Assembly: GCA_964442385.1 (NCBI GenBank)
Contig: CAYTYZ010000003.1
Location: forward strand, 12,960 to 76,959
DNA length: 64,000 nucleotides
Source of the DNA: CAYTYZ01 sp964442385
GTDB taxonomy: Bacteria; Patescibacteriota; Microgenomatia; UBA12405
Direction: 5' to 3'
In this document: one piece after another, positions 1 through 7,491 of the stretch
Numbering within the stretch: position 1 is the first letter of the stretch
Layout: each line of letters begins with the position of its first letter
Notes under the pieces: generated by a model
Database searches by the model: none
Seen by the model: only the letters and a program-made list of their open reading frames with translations
Told to the model about the DNA's origin: nothing
Made by a program: the position numbers and the translations under genes

Positions 1-1304
1 CAGGGTTATAGTCAACCACAAAAAACCCTTTTTTCATTTCAAAAAATAAATTTACAAAATCTCGCCCGACTCGATCATGTCCAAACAAGGCCAGCTCAAA
101 CGATTTGCTTGTTTTGTCTTTTTTTTCAGCTTTTGGCGGATTTATACGTCTTAATATTGGAAATATCCACACAAAAATTTTTTCGTTATATTGCATCATA
201 TAACTCGACACGATTATGGTTATAACCATCACCAGGGTAACCAACACCACCTCTCTTTCTCCCACCTGGCCGTTGGCTTTACCCACAGCCATTAAAATCA
301 AAGAAAACTCACTTACTTGTGCCATGGTAAGTCCTGCAAACAAGGCAACTTTGTTCCCTTGTCCTTGGGCTCGCAAAACTAGCCATGTGATTGCCGGACC
401 ACCAATTACCACAAAACCCGCTATCAAAATTGCCTTTGGCATAAGTTCGCCAAGTAAGTCAAATTTAATATTTATCCCCAAAAGTACAAAAAACAGTACT
501 AAAAAAAGATCCCTAACTGGCTTTAGCCTAGAGCCGATTTCTTGAGCATATGGAGTATAAGAAAGCGATACTCCAGCAAGCAGGGCTCCAATTTCCATTG
601 ACAGACCCAAGGCCAAAAACGTAGCAGCTACCCCCAAGCCCCAAGCTACACTTAACAAAAACAAGGCCTCGCCTGACGCCTGGGCACTCTTTTTAAACAT
701 CCAGGGCATTACCCAAGCCGACACAGCTATCATTCCTATGCTTAGGACGGTTATTTTAGCAATCAACATAGCGCTACCCCAATAAGGATCTCCTGCTCCC
801 AAGGTCGATGTGCTACCAGCTGCCATCAAAAACAGGCTAGCCACCAAATCTTGCACAATCAAAATACCAATGGCAATTTTTGCGTACAATTTTTCGATGT
901 CTTTTTTGTCCGTTAGAACCTTTATTACTACTATGGTGCTGCTAAAGGTCAAGGCCATGGCCACATAAGTAGCCTTAGTGCTATCCACTCCAAATAGGGA
1001 CAGGATGATAAGCCCAGCTAAAAAGGTAAAAGTAATTTGGCCAATACCAGCAAGTAGAGCGCTTTTACCTGTATGGCGCAAAACATCCGGATTCAAATGT
1101 AAACCAACTGCAAAAAGCAAAAAAACAATTCCTATTTTTGAAAACAACTCCAAGTGGTCAACCGTCCCCACGATGCCCGAGCTTCCAGCAAGCATTCCTG
1201 CAAAAATATATCCAATCAAAGGTGGTTGCTTAAAACGACTTGCCACAAACCCGAATACTGCAGACAGTCCAAAAAGTAGGGCAAGTTCGTAAAACAAAGG
1301 CATT
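1..1304 (-). CDS. Kef-type cation:proton antiporter (partial)
   Basis: About 434 residues are visible and the gene continues past the left edge. The reading frame starts at the ATG at 1304 and is strongly hydrophobic, with about a dozen membrane segments. It shows the CPA2/Kef pattern, including FTFSSTIVV-type and LSMEIGALLAG segments. Around residue 400 a cytoplasmic part begins with LFGHDRVGRDF, the first glycine loop of a TrkA-N/RCK nucleotide-binding domain, so the full protein is a KefB/KefC-like monovalent cation/H+ antiporter gated by a nucleotide. It is divergent from the gene at 1325 with 20 bases between the two start codons. Family call is firm; the transported ion is not known. 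Confidence 0.9.
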
Positions 1305-1324
1305 GTAAAATGTTAACATATTTT
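1305..1324. promoter_or_regulatory. Bidirectional palindromic -10 promoter
   Basis: The 10-base palindrome ATGTTAACAT lies at 1310-1319. Read on either strand it gives the same TG-extended -10 element (TGTTAACAT). Exactly 5 bases separate each end of the palindrome from an ATG: 1325 on the plus strand and 1304 on the minus strand. With a start site about 6 bases after a -10, both transcripts would begin at their start codons. This supports 1325 over the in-frame ATG at 1310, which lies inside the element. Confidence 0.65.
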
Positions 1325-1897
1325 ATGTGGCCACTGCCCTTGCCAAGACAAATTAAGGTAACCCTAAATATTCTAGGGGGTGTTTTACTTTTTTTTGGGC
1401 TAAGGTTTTTAAGTCAAGTAACTTCTCCAGTCGGCATCTTCTTGCCTCTAACATTCCTAGTGTCCTCTCTGATATTTATTTCTGTTTCAATTTCCCCCTC
1501 GCTATCTCGCACCTTAATATTTACCCTTTTATTCCTGCTTTTGTTTTTTGACTTTCGTTTTTTTGTAACAAGTTTGTCGTTTTCCCTCGTTTTCTTTTTC
1601 CTCAAGGCCTTTACCAAGGGGTATGGCGAAACATATCAAAATTTGCTAATCAGAGAAACTAAAAAATCTCAAAAACTCGTCTATCAAACCAAACTTCGCG
1701 AACATCAATTTTTAGAATACGTATTTCTGTCGCTCTTTTTGATAATAACCTTTTGTATAAATTACCTTTTTCTAATACAGGGCGAGAAAGCAGGGGAAAG
1801 AGATCTTGCTACGGTTTACCAAAATATCTTTTTAAGTGTTGCCGTAGGTTTGTCACTTTTTCATACCATCGAAAGAAAACAACACTCCTCGTCGTAA
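1325..1897 (+). CDS. Membrane protein of unknown function
   Basis: A 190-residue protein with two hydrophobic pairs at the N-terminus, a charged central stretch (around residues 105-130, rich in K, E and Q), then two more hydrophobic segments, so probably four or more membrane helices. I do not recognise the family. An in-frame ATG at 1310 would add five residues, but it falls inside the putative -10 element, so the ATG at 1325 is preferred. The gene for a small secreted protein follows 11 bases after its stop, suggesting a two-gene unit. Confidence 0.6.
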   Translation: MWPLPLPRQIKVTLNILGGVLLFFGLRFLSQVTSPVGIFLPLTFLVSSLIFISVSISPSLSRTLIFTLLFLLLFFDFRFFVTSLSFSLVFFFLKAFTKGYGETYQNLLIRETKKSQKLVYQTKLREHQFLEYVFLSLFLIITFCINYLFLIQGEKAGERDLATVYQNIFLSVAVGLSLFHTIERKQHSSS

Positions 1898-1908
1898 TTA
1901 CTATATCT

Positions 1909-2247
1909 ATGTACCTTTTAAAATACTTTTTATTTATATTTTTAGTTCTATTTTCTCTTCGTCCGGCTCTAGCCATGGAGCCAACTCCAAAACAGTCCAA
2001 CTGGCTACACGCCACTCTTACCCAAAACCTAGTCTCGCGAAATCAAAAGCTACTCCATAACCAGGCAAAGATTACCCCGATAGCCAGGGCAGATACCTTT
2101 GCACTTTTTGTCATCTACAAACTTCAGTTTGATAACTATACTGCCAACCCATCTCTTGCCAATTTTCGCCTTGCCTCCAGCACCCTAGATTCTATCAACA
2201 AGCTTCAGATTACCAGTCTCAAAAACTATCTTAAAAAAACTAAGTAA
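1909..2247 (+). CDS. Small secreted protein of unknown function
   Basis: A 112-residue protein starting MYLLKYFLFIFLVLFSLRPA, a clear signal peptide with a likely cleavage after ALA. The mature part is about 88 residues, polar, helical in appearance, with many Asn and Leu and no cysteine, so not a lipoprotein. The frame stays open upstream to 1753, but that part overlaps the preceding gene; the signal peptide marks the true start at 1909. The end overlaps the convergent gene at 2240 by 8 bases. No family recognised. Confidence 0.6.
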   Translation: MYLLKYFLFIFLVLFSLRPALAMEPTPKQSNWLHATLTQNLVSRNQKLLHNQAKITPIARADTFALFVIYKLQFDNYTANPSLANFRLASSTLDSINKLQITSLKNYLKKTK

Positions 2248-2650
2248 GTCTCCTTTCAAGCGCAATTATAACCATGGCCACTACTACTACAAGCGCCACT
2301 ATTATTGTATATTTCACTACAGCAGTTTTCTTGTAATTATCCCCAATCTTTCCGTATAATGTAATACCAACCAAACAAGCTACTAGGCTCAGGGCTAGCC
2401 AATATCCAGGAAAGTCATCCCACAATATATCAGCAAATTCCCCCCACAGGTTTTGTGCTCCTCCTATGTCTCTCAACCACCAATCCACCAAGGCCAACGT
2501 TATCCCCACGCCTGTAAAACACAAAAAGGCCAAAGCCACCAACCCCATTTTTTGCAACCAAAACCATATCCAAGGTCTCATTTTAACCTCACCTTTTTCA
2601 ATTTCTTCCATTATATGTTGTTGAATTTGTTTGTCTCTATTTTTTTTCAT
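2240..2650 (-). CDS. Small membrane protein, putative sigma-factor partner
   Basis: A 136-residue protein with an N-terminal cytoplasmic stretch of about 25 residues (MKKNRDKQIQQHIMEEIEKG...), followed by three hydrophobic segments. Its start overlaps the 3' end of the ECF sigma gene by 14 bases, so the two are translationally coupled. Genes placed this way after an ECF sigma factor commonly encode anti-sigma factors. The short cytoplasmic N-terminus plus membrane helices fits a small membrane anti-sigma protein, but no zinc-binding anti-sigma motif is visible. The role is inferred from context only. Confidence 0.55.
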   Translation of the reverse strand: MKKNRDKQIQQHIMEEIEKGEVKMRPWIWFWLQKMGLVALAFLCFTGVGITLALVDWWLRDIGGAQNLWGEFADILWDDFPGYWLALSLVACLVGITLYGKIGDNYKKTAVVKYTIIVALVVVVAMVIIALERRLT

Positions 2651-3179
2651 ACAGTTCCCTCAGCTTCTTTTTTGCCCTCATAATAAGCACCCCCACTGTC
2701 GACACCGGTACTCGAATAATTTCACTAATTTCTTCATATGACTTCTCTTCCATATAATACAACAGCAACACCTCTCTGTATTTCAATTCCAGCATAGCCA
2801 TTTTTTTAGCCAAGCCCTCTTTCTTCTCGACCTCCATAGCCATGTCCTCTATCAGTTTGCTTCCACTAGGTAGTACTTCTTCCAGATCATCAATATTTAT
2901 CGTATGTTTTCTTTGGCTTTTAAGAAAATCCACCCCAGTGTTATGAGCCACCCTATATATCCAGCTTGAAAAAATCTTGCCAGTATCAAAACTCCGTAGG
3001 TTTTTATAGGCTTTAAAAAAAGTATCCTGCACCATGTCTTCAATTGAAAGCTGGTCCCAAGATGTAAGTCCCCTTAGGTAAAAATATATTCTTTTCTCGT
3101 ATCTTTCCAGTATAACAGAGAAGAGTTTTATTTCTCCTTCTTGTATTTTTTTAACTACTTCCTCATCGGTAAGCTGCAT
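2637..3179 (-). CDS. ECF-type RNA polymerase sigma factor
   Basis: A 180-residue sigma-70 family protein with only regions 2 and 4. Region 2 (about residues 15-90) includes the core-binding and -10-melting segment SIEDMVQDTFFKAYKNLRSF and SSWIYRVAHN. Region 4 (about 125-178) has the helix-turn-helix KSYEEISEIIRVPVSTVGVL. It directs RNA polymerase to a small set of promoters. It is followed by a small membrane protein in overlapping frame, and the secreted-domain gene at 3190 lies just upstream. This arrangement suggests an envelope-signal response, which is an inference. Confidence 0.93.
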   Translation of the reverse strand: MQLTDEEVVKKIQEGEIKLFSVILERYEKRIYFYLRGLTSWDQLSIEDMVQDTFFKAYKNLRSFDTGKIFSSWIYRVAHNTGVDFLKSQRKHTINIDDLEEVLPSGSKLIEDMAMEVEKKEGLAKKMAMLELKYREVLLLYYMEEKSYEEISEIIRVPVSTVGVLIMRAKKKLRELYEKK

Positions 3180-3189
3180 CTTTTTAGGA

Positions 3190-3942
3190 TTATAACCCCA
3201 GGTCAGGCAAGTTTATTTTTATCGTTGGCACCACAATTTTTATAGGAGTTGGTGTGGCACTAGGAAAGGTAATTTTTTGCAATATATTTGGATTAATAAT
3301 CAGCTTTGTGCTAGTGGGCGTCGCACTAGGTGCAATGGTTATTTTGGGCATCAGAGGCTTCAAGGTTGGTTTTGTACTTGGGGTAACTTCGTCGTACCAA
3401 TCCTCAGGCATAGCTTCAGAAACTTGTCCAGATTTTACTATCACCGGGATCTTTGTTCTGTCTTTACAGGCTACACTCAATCCACACAATACAAACTGAT
3501 TATAATAAGCTTTCTGTTCCCCCTTAAAGGCATATACGTAATAAACACCGGGTGCTACTTCCAGCTTAAACCCTACTCCATTCTTAAATTTTTTATCTTT
3601 AATTTGTTCCCCGCAAGTTTTGACACCTGTATTTTCCACCAACTCAGCACATACCCCAACGTCGCTAGGTATCCCCGAACTAGGATAAGATAGTCCACCC
3701 TCAATAAAGCCCTTTTCTTGCAGTGTCTTGCTGTCATCTGCTCCTTGACTCACACTGGGTTCTGGGATTACGGTTGGCTCCACAATGCTAACTGTTGGCT
3801 TAACCTCTGGAGTATTTTTATTCTTTAGCATATCTGGAACCATGCTCCCGGCCAGTCCGCCAACCACCAGAAGCAGCAATGCTCCGATTACGATTATAAT
3901 TCCAGCCACTCCTTCTTGGTTAGATGTAATACATTTTTTCAT
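3190..3942 (-). CDS. Membrane-anchored extracytoplasmic protein
   Basis: A 250-residue protein: a short cytoplasmic N-terminus, one membrane helix (GIIIVIGALLLLVVGGLAG, about residues 14-32), a Pro/Thr linker, then a central beta-rich domain of about 90 residues with three or four cysteines (VCAELVENTGVKTC ... VLCGLSVAC). It ends in a long Pro/Thr/Ser-rich tail. The central part, with GVYYVYAFKG, resembles carboxypeptidase-regulatory-like beta folds found in cell-surface proteins. It precedes the sigma factor by 10 bases on the same strand and may be part of that unit. Function unknown. Confidence 0.65.
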   Translation of the reverse strand: MKKCITSNQEGVAGIIIVIGALLLLVVGGLAGSMVPDMLKNKNTPEVKPTVSIVEPTVIPEPSVSQGADDSKTLQEKGFIEGGLSYPSSGIPSDVGVCAELVENTGVKTCGEQIKDKKFKNGVGFKLEVAPGVYYVYAFKGEQKAYYNQFVLCGLSVACKDRTKIPVIVKSGQVSEAMPEDWYDEVTPSTKPTLKPLMPKITIAPSATPTSTKLIINPNILQKITFPSATPTPIKIVVPTIKINLPDLGL

Positions 3943-3945
3943 CCT

Positions 3946-4144
3946 TTATTTTACTACTTTATTTGCCAGTCTGGATAGCCAAGGATCAGCGGGTAGCATT
4001 ACTGCACTTAGGCCAAGTGCAGTACCAATAAAAAGAAATTGCGGGCTTCAGAAGTGTCCAGTACCTGTCTTTTTTTTATTTCTATTTTTACCCTAAACCC
4101 AGCCTGTTTCAAAAAACCTAAACTAGTTTCTGGTGGAACAACAT
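3946..4144 (-). pseudogene. Small gene with two apparent 1-base deletions
   Basis: Reading the minus strand from the ATG at 4144, the protein continues plausibly only if one T is added to the T run near 4117 and one to the T run near 4035. The joined product is about 66 residues: a basic N-terminus (GFLKQAGFRVKIEIKKRQVL), a hydrophobic FFFIGTALGLSAVMLP segment, and a stop at 3946-3948 that is 3 bases before the ATG of the next gene. The tight spacing to that ATG supports a real upstream gene. It may be a decayed gene or carry sequencing errors. No family recognised. Confidence 0.4.
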
Positions 4145-4156
4145 TTCCTAAATGTT

Positions 4157-4201
4157 TTAAAAGTAAAAGCCCCTTGCGAAATTAAATTCCACAAGGGGCT
4201 T
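4157..4201 (-). terminator. Intrinsic terminator
   Basis: On the minus strand a perfect 10-bp stem (AAGCCCCTTG pairing with CAAGGGGCTT, 4192-4201 with 4167-4176) with a 15-base loop is followed by TTTTACTTTT. It lies 13 bases after the stop of the gap-interrupted gene, so it ends that transcript. It is the clearest intrinsic terminator in the window. Confidence 0.85.
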
Positions 4202-4213
4202 GATAAGGAGGAG

Positions 4214-4374
4214 TCACACCTGTCCAGTGATTTGCCTCACAAACACGAACATAAAAATGGCACCAGCCATATAAAAGGATTTTTCAATAGCCACACCCCA
4301 TTTTTTCTTACCAAGCACCTCAATCACAAGATTACCGNNNNNNNNNNTGAAAACGCCAGGGCTGACTCGTACAT
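4214..4374 (-). CDS. Membrane protein gene interrupted by scaffold gap
   Basis: The gene starts at the ATG at 4374 (MYESALAFS), is cut by the N run at 4338-4347, and resumes as NLVIEVLGKKKWGVAIEK followed by the hydrophobic SFYMAGAIFMFVFVRQITGQ and a TGA at 4214-4216. The true length is unknown because the gap size is nominal. It has the best ribosome binding site in the window (GGAGG, 7 bases before ATG), a canonical -35/-10 promoter, a 5' hairpin and a strong terminator. It is therefore a single-gene transcript, probably well expressed. Family not recognised. Confidence 0.6.
4338..4347. other. Assembly gap (10 N)
   Basis: Ten unknown bases, a conventional scaffold-join length, inside the coding region of the gene at 4214-4374. 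Coordinates and frame across it are not reliable. Confidence 0.99.
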
Positions 4375-4476
4375 GGTTTTACCTCCAAAAGAGCTATCCT
4401 TGGTAACGCTGTTGCCACCTAGGTATTGTCGTTCAAACAATACCTATAATATACCACATGTGAGTGTGCAGGTCAA
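4375..4476 (-). promoter_or_regulatory. Canonical promoter, 5' hairpin and ribosome site
   Basis: On the minus strand: -35 TTGACC (4476-4471), 17-base spacer, -10 TATATT (4453-4448). The leader is about 68 bases. It begins with a perfect 9-bp stem-loop (AGGTATTGT / ACAATACCT, 4445-4421, 7-base loop) and ends with GGAGG before ATG 4374. A hairpin at the extreme 5' end usually protects an mRNA from decay. This contrasts with the leaderless arrangement seen at most other genes here. Confidence 0.7.
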
Positions 4477-4511
4477 ATATAAATACTAAAAAATTACGCA
4501 TTCTGGGCTAC

Positions 4512-4586
4512 TGGTGCTCCCAAGAGGAATCGAACCTCCATCAACGGGTTCGGAACCCGTTATTCTATCCGTTGAACTATAGGAGC
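4512..4586 (-). tRNA. tRNA-Arg (anticodon CCG)
   Basis: A full cloverleaf on the minus strand: acceptor GCTCCTA pairing with TGGGAGC, D arm, anticodon stem ACGGG/CCCGT with loop TTCCGAA giving anticodon CCG (codon CGG), T loop TTCGATT, and discriminator A. The 3' CCA is encoded (4512-4514). Confidence 0.95.
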
Positions 4587-4614
4587 CTGGGCTTATTATA
4601 GCTCAAGAAGGGGC

Positions 4615-5388
4615 TTATCTTTTTTGTACCCACTTTACAATTTTTCTTACCACTATTCTGGGCAAAAAGTGGGGGAGCTTTGTCTGCATCCAGTTATACA
4701 TTCCCTCAACGGCGATTACCTTTCTGTGTTTTATAGCAGACTCATAGGCATATTTAGCAACCACCTCTGGTGTCGGTGCCTTTTTATTGTGTACAAACCC
4801 AGCCCTCTCTTGAAAACCAGTTTTTACCGGCCCTGGACACAAACAGGTTATATGCACCCCAGTTCCATCCAGCTCTTCTGACAAGGCTTCTGAAAAAGAC
4901 AGCACAAAGGCCTTGGTGGCATAATATACCGCCATATAGGGACCTGGAAAAAAAGCCGCTACCGAGGCTACATTTACTACCTGGCCCTTTCCTCTTTTGA
5001 CCATATCAGGCAGCATTCTCCAGGTCAAATGAGTCAAGGCATGTACATTTAACTCAATCATGCCAGAAATTTTTTCCCACGAGGCCTTGTGAAACTCACC
5101 CCAATCTCCATATCCAGCATTATTAACCAGGCAGTCAACCAAGAGTCCCTTTTTTTGGATTTTAAGACAAACCTCTTCCACCATTTTTTGATTAGACAAG
5201 TCGGCCTGGATTACCTCAACCTCAATCTGGTTTTTTGCTTTTATTTCCCTGGCCACTTCCTCTAGCCTATCCATACCTCTGGCCACTAAAATTAAATTAT
5301 GACCATTTTTGGCAAACTCCCAAGCCAAGGCCTCTCCAATTCCCAGGCTCGCTCCGGTAATTAGTGTATAAGTTTTGTTTGTATCCAT
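4615..5388 (-). CDS. Short-chain dehydrogenase/reductase
   Basis: A 257-residue classical SDR of normal length. The Rossmann cofactor motif TGASLGIGEA is at residues 11-20, the NAG motif in VNNAGYGDWG is near residue 90, and the catalytic Ser and YxxxK are in ASVAAF and YYATK (about 140-157). It resembles the DltE/YqjQ-type subgroup that reduces a carbonyl with NAD(P)H; the substrate cannot be told. A C-terminal basic, hydrophobic stretch may associate with the membrane. Its start overlaps the preceding acyltransferase gene by 28 bases, so it is the third gene of an operon with DUF1761 and the acyltransferase. Confidence 0.92.
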   Translation of the reverse strand: MDTNKTYTLITGASLGIGEALAWEFAKNGHNLILVARGMDRLEEVAREIKAKNQIEVEVIQADLSNQKMVEEVCLKIQKKGLLVDCLVNNAGYGDWGEFHKASWEKISGMIELNVHALTHLTWRMLPDMVKRGKGQVVNVASVAAFFPGPYMAVYYATKAFVLSFSEALSEELDGTGVHITCLCPGPVKTGFQERAGFVHNKKAPTPEVVAKYAYESAIKHRKVIAVEGMYNWMQTKLPHFLPRIVVRKIVKWVQKR

Positions 5389-6212
5389 CCAATAAGTTTA
5401 TCAGCCAGCATGCTTATCGCCAAGCTCCCAACAACAGTAGTCACATATTGAAGGGGAACTCCCATAAAGTAACTTCGTTCTAGTATTAAAAGGTGCGACA
5501 GGTAAATTGAAAAACTATGTTTGGATAATTTAGCCCATATACCTCCAATATCTAAACTCCTGTCTTTTATAAACAAAAACAGACTTACCCCAGCCACCAC
5601 CACCAAAGGGGAGTAGTAGTGGTAAAACTTTTCGTCAAAATAGCCTATTTTTTGTACCCACTGAAATGTTAAAAAGGCCGTGGTCAAACTTGTTACTAAA
5701 TAAGTAAATAGTGTTAAATATCTAAATTTTTGATTATTGATTGATTGATTTAAAAGATAGCCCAGTATAAAAAATCCCACATAAGCAGTAGGGCTCCAAA
5801 ACAAACCCACAACAGCTACTATCCACAAATAAGGCCAACGTTTTATTTTGTTAAGCACTGGAACAGCCATAAATATGGGCAAAATCGCCCACATGTACCA
5901 GTAGTGATACTTATCAATATTTCTTTCAAGCAAAAAGTATGTCGACCACCAAAAAACAAAGGGCAGTACAATCCCCACCAGTCGTTTTGTATAAAACTCC
6001 CTCCAGTTTGTATACCGACTTAGGGTCAAGTATCCAGAAATCAAAAAAAACAGTGGTACGCAAATTCTAGAAAATGAATCCACAGTATTTGCAACTAACC
6101 ACAGGCTATTGTCGGTTGCTGGATATCCTTGTAGTGGCCTAGCCAAGACATGCAGCTCTATAACCATTAGTATCGCTACTGCCCTGAGCCACTCAATCCA
6201 CCCCAGTCTCAT
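5361..6212 (-). CDS. Acyltransferase-3 family membrane protein
   Basis: A 283-residue protein with about ten membrane segments. It begins with the family signature WLRAVAILMVIELH (the conserved His at about residue 21), followed by FSRICVPLFFLISGYLTL. Members transfer acetyl or other acyl groups to surface polysaccharides, peptidoglycan or lipids from inside the membrane. It starts directly after the TAA of the DUF1761 gene and overlaps the SDR gene by 28 bases. Acceptor unknown; a cell-envelope role fits the family. Confidence 0.88.
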   Translation of the reverse strand: MRLGWIEWLRAVAILMVIELHVLARPLQGYPATDNSLWLVANTVDSFSRICVPLFFLISGYLTLSRYTNWREFYTKRLVGIVLPFVFWWSTYFLLERNIDKYHYWYMWAILPIFMAVPVLNKIKRWPYLWIVAVVGLFWSPTAYVGFFILGYLLNQSINNQKFRYLTLFTYLVTSLTTAFLTFQWVQKIGYFDEKFYHYYSPLVVVAGVSLFLFIKDRSLDIGGIWAKLSKHSFSIYLSHLLILERSYFMGVPLQYVTTVVGSLAISMLADKLIGWIQTKLIH

Positions 6213-6629
6213 TTATCTCCAGCCTAAAATTGTTCCAGCCAGCGCCATGCCAATAATATGGTAGCCAGCATCAATTGCCAAAAGCCTAATTGGTTTTCTG
6301 GTGTAAATCATATTTATTCCCAGTACCGGCAACATAAATCCCACGGCTATTAGTATTCCCATGATTGTAGAAAAAGGCCTAGTAGGTGCTGGTCCCAAAA
6401 GCATTGTAAAGTTCACAATCGCTAGCATTATCATGGCAAATGACCCACCCAAAATCATAGGCATATTCATTTTTTGCTTAAAAAAGTCTTTTGCAAATTT
6501 ATTGTCGGCCGCCCACTGTTTGGCAAACATAACAGGCGAGTACCACAAGGCACCAATGGCAAAATAAGCCACGCTAGCCAACACAATTTTTAACCAAGGC
6601 AAAATTGGTAGAATTTCTAGTAAGTTCAT
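6213..6629 (-). CDS. DUF1761 membrane protein
   Basis: A 138-residue protein with four hydrophobic segments and the family hallmark FAIGALWYSPVMFAKQW near residues 23-39, typical of DUF1761. Function unknown. The minus-strand element TGTATACT lies 5 bases before the ATG at 6629, a leaderless-type promoter that would drive this gene plus the acyltransferase and SDR genes that follow without gaps. Confidence 0.85.
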   Translation of the reverse strand: MNLLEILPILPWLKIVLASVAYFAIGALWYSPVMFAKQWAADNKFAKDFFKQKMNMPMILGGSFAMIMLAIVNFTMLLGPAPTRPFSTIMGILIAVGFMLPVLGINMIYTRKPIRLLAIDAGYHIIGMALAGTILGWR

Positions 6630-6644
6630 TTCTTAGTATACATG

Positions 6645-7376
6645 TTATTGATCTTCATTTTGTTTATCCAGTCTTAGTTTTTCAATTTTTTCTACAGCTA
6701 GCCTTAAAACCTCTGAAACAGCAACACTTTCATCCGTATCTATGGCGTGAGTAAATGTTTTATTGCTATCCTTTATAACAACCTGGACCACCCATCGGGG
6801 TTCCGAGTCTTTCTTGAGTCTTTTTATAATCCTTATTCCATATCCTGGATATTGTTGTTCAAACCTTTTTATAGCAGAAGAGGCTTTTCCACCCTCAAGC
6901 ATTATCATTCTGTTGGCCAAATCTACCACTAAATATCTACCTTGTTCTCCGCACAACTCCGATATTGCCCCCATTACAGCTTCTAGCAACTCGGAAGGTA
7001 GCTTTTCTAATTTCTCCCCTCTCATGGGCGGCGAGTCATTTATTTTAAGAAAGTCCTTCTCAATCCCAAGGGCTTTTGATATCCACGCTTGTGCACTTCT
7101 GTTTAGCAGACGTATATACTCTTGGTGGAAATCTTTGTCAGTAAGGTTTTGGCCTGGTGCCATTTGTGCCATCAGGTTAACGTGCACTGCCTCTGCCCAA
7201 ACCGGGTCCCCATGCCTTGCCCAAGTCAGGTAATTTTTTAAGACAATGTCATACTTATCACCCAAAAAAGTTTTTATATCGTTTCTTATTTCAGCCGCCG
7301 CAAAAATATCTCTGTTCTCTTTGATACCTTCAGCTCTTCTTTGTCGGCCAGCTGTCTGTTGTCTGTCAATACTCAT
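6645..7376 (-). CDS. Cytoplasmic protein of unknown function
   Basis: A 243-residue soluble protein without signal peptide or membrane segment. The N-terminal 30 residues are basic (RQQTAGRQRRAEG). The middle is helical, and the C-terminal third (about 150-240) looks like alternating strands and helices (YLVVDLANRMIMLEGG, WVVQVVIKD) and ends in a charged helix. No family recognised. A TATAAT element lies 6 bases before the ATG at 7376, supporting the start. It is separated from the next genes on both sides. Confidence 0.6.
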   Translation of the reverse strand: MSIDRQQTAGRQRRAEGIKENRDIFAAAEIRNDIKTFLGDKYDIVLKNYLTWARHGDPVWAEAVHVNLMAQMAPGQNLTDKDFHQEYIRLLNRSAQAWISKALGIEKDFLKINDSPPMRGEKLEKLPSELLEAVMGAISELCGEQGRYLVVDLANRMIMLEGGKASSAIKRFEQQYPGYGIRIIKRLKKDSEPRWVVQVVIKDSNKTFTHAIDTDESVAVSEVLRLAVEKIEKLRLDKQNEDQ

Positions 7377-7491
7377 ATAAACATTATACTAAAAGTGCCG
7401 CAGGCTAGCACTTGAAAATTTCAGTATCAAAATTCCTCTGGCTTTTATCGCCTATTTTAGATCCAATCTGTGATTGTTGCTATTATTATTT

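Noticed and set aside
1414..1617. Open frames lying antisense to clear genes (for example 1414-1617, 8083-8364, 18192-18704)
   Set aside because: They lie wholly or mostly inside well-supported genes on the other strand, have skewed composition and no promoter of the type used by real genes here.
4375..4445. T-box-like sequence (AGGTGGCAACAGCG) in the leader of the gap-split gene
   Set aside because: It faintly resembles the T-box antiterminator motif, but the leader is only about 68 bases, there is no stem I or specifier loop, and the downstream gene is not an amino-acid gene.
7474..7491. Upstream TTG starts (also at 14839, 24194, 25898, 35005)
   Set aside because: Each lies inside or before a -10 element or operator and is followed within 5-12 codons by an ATG or GTG at the standard 5-6 base spacing, except for csoR where the operator overlaps the ATG.
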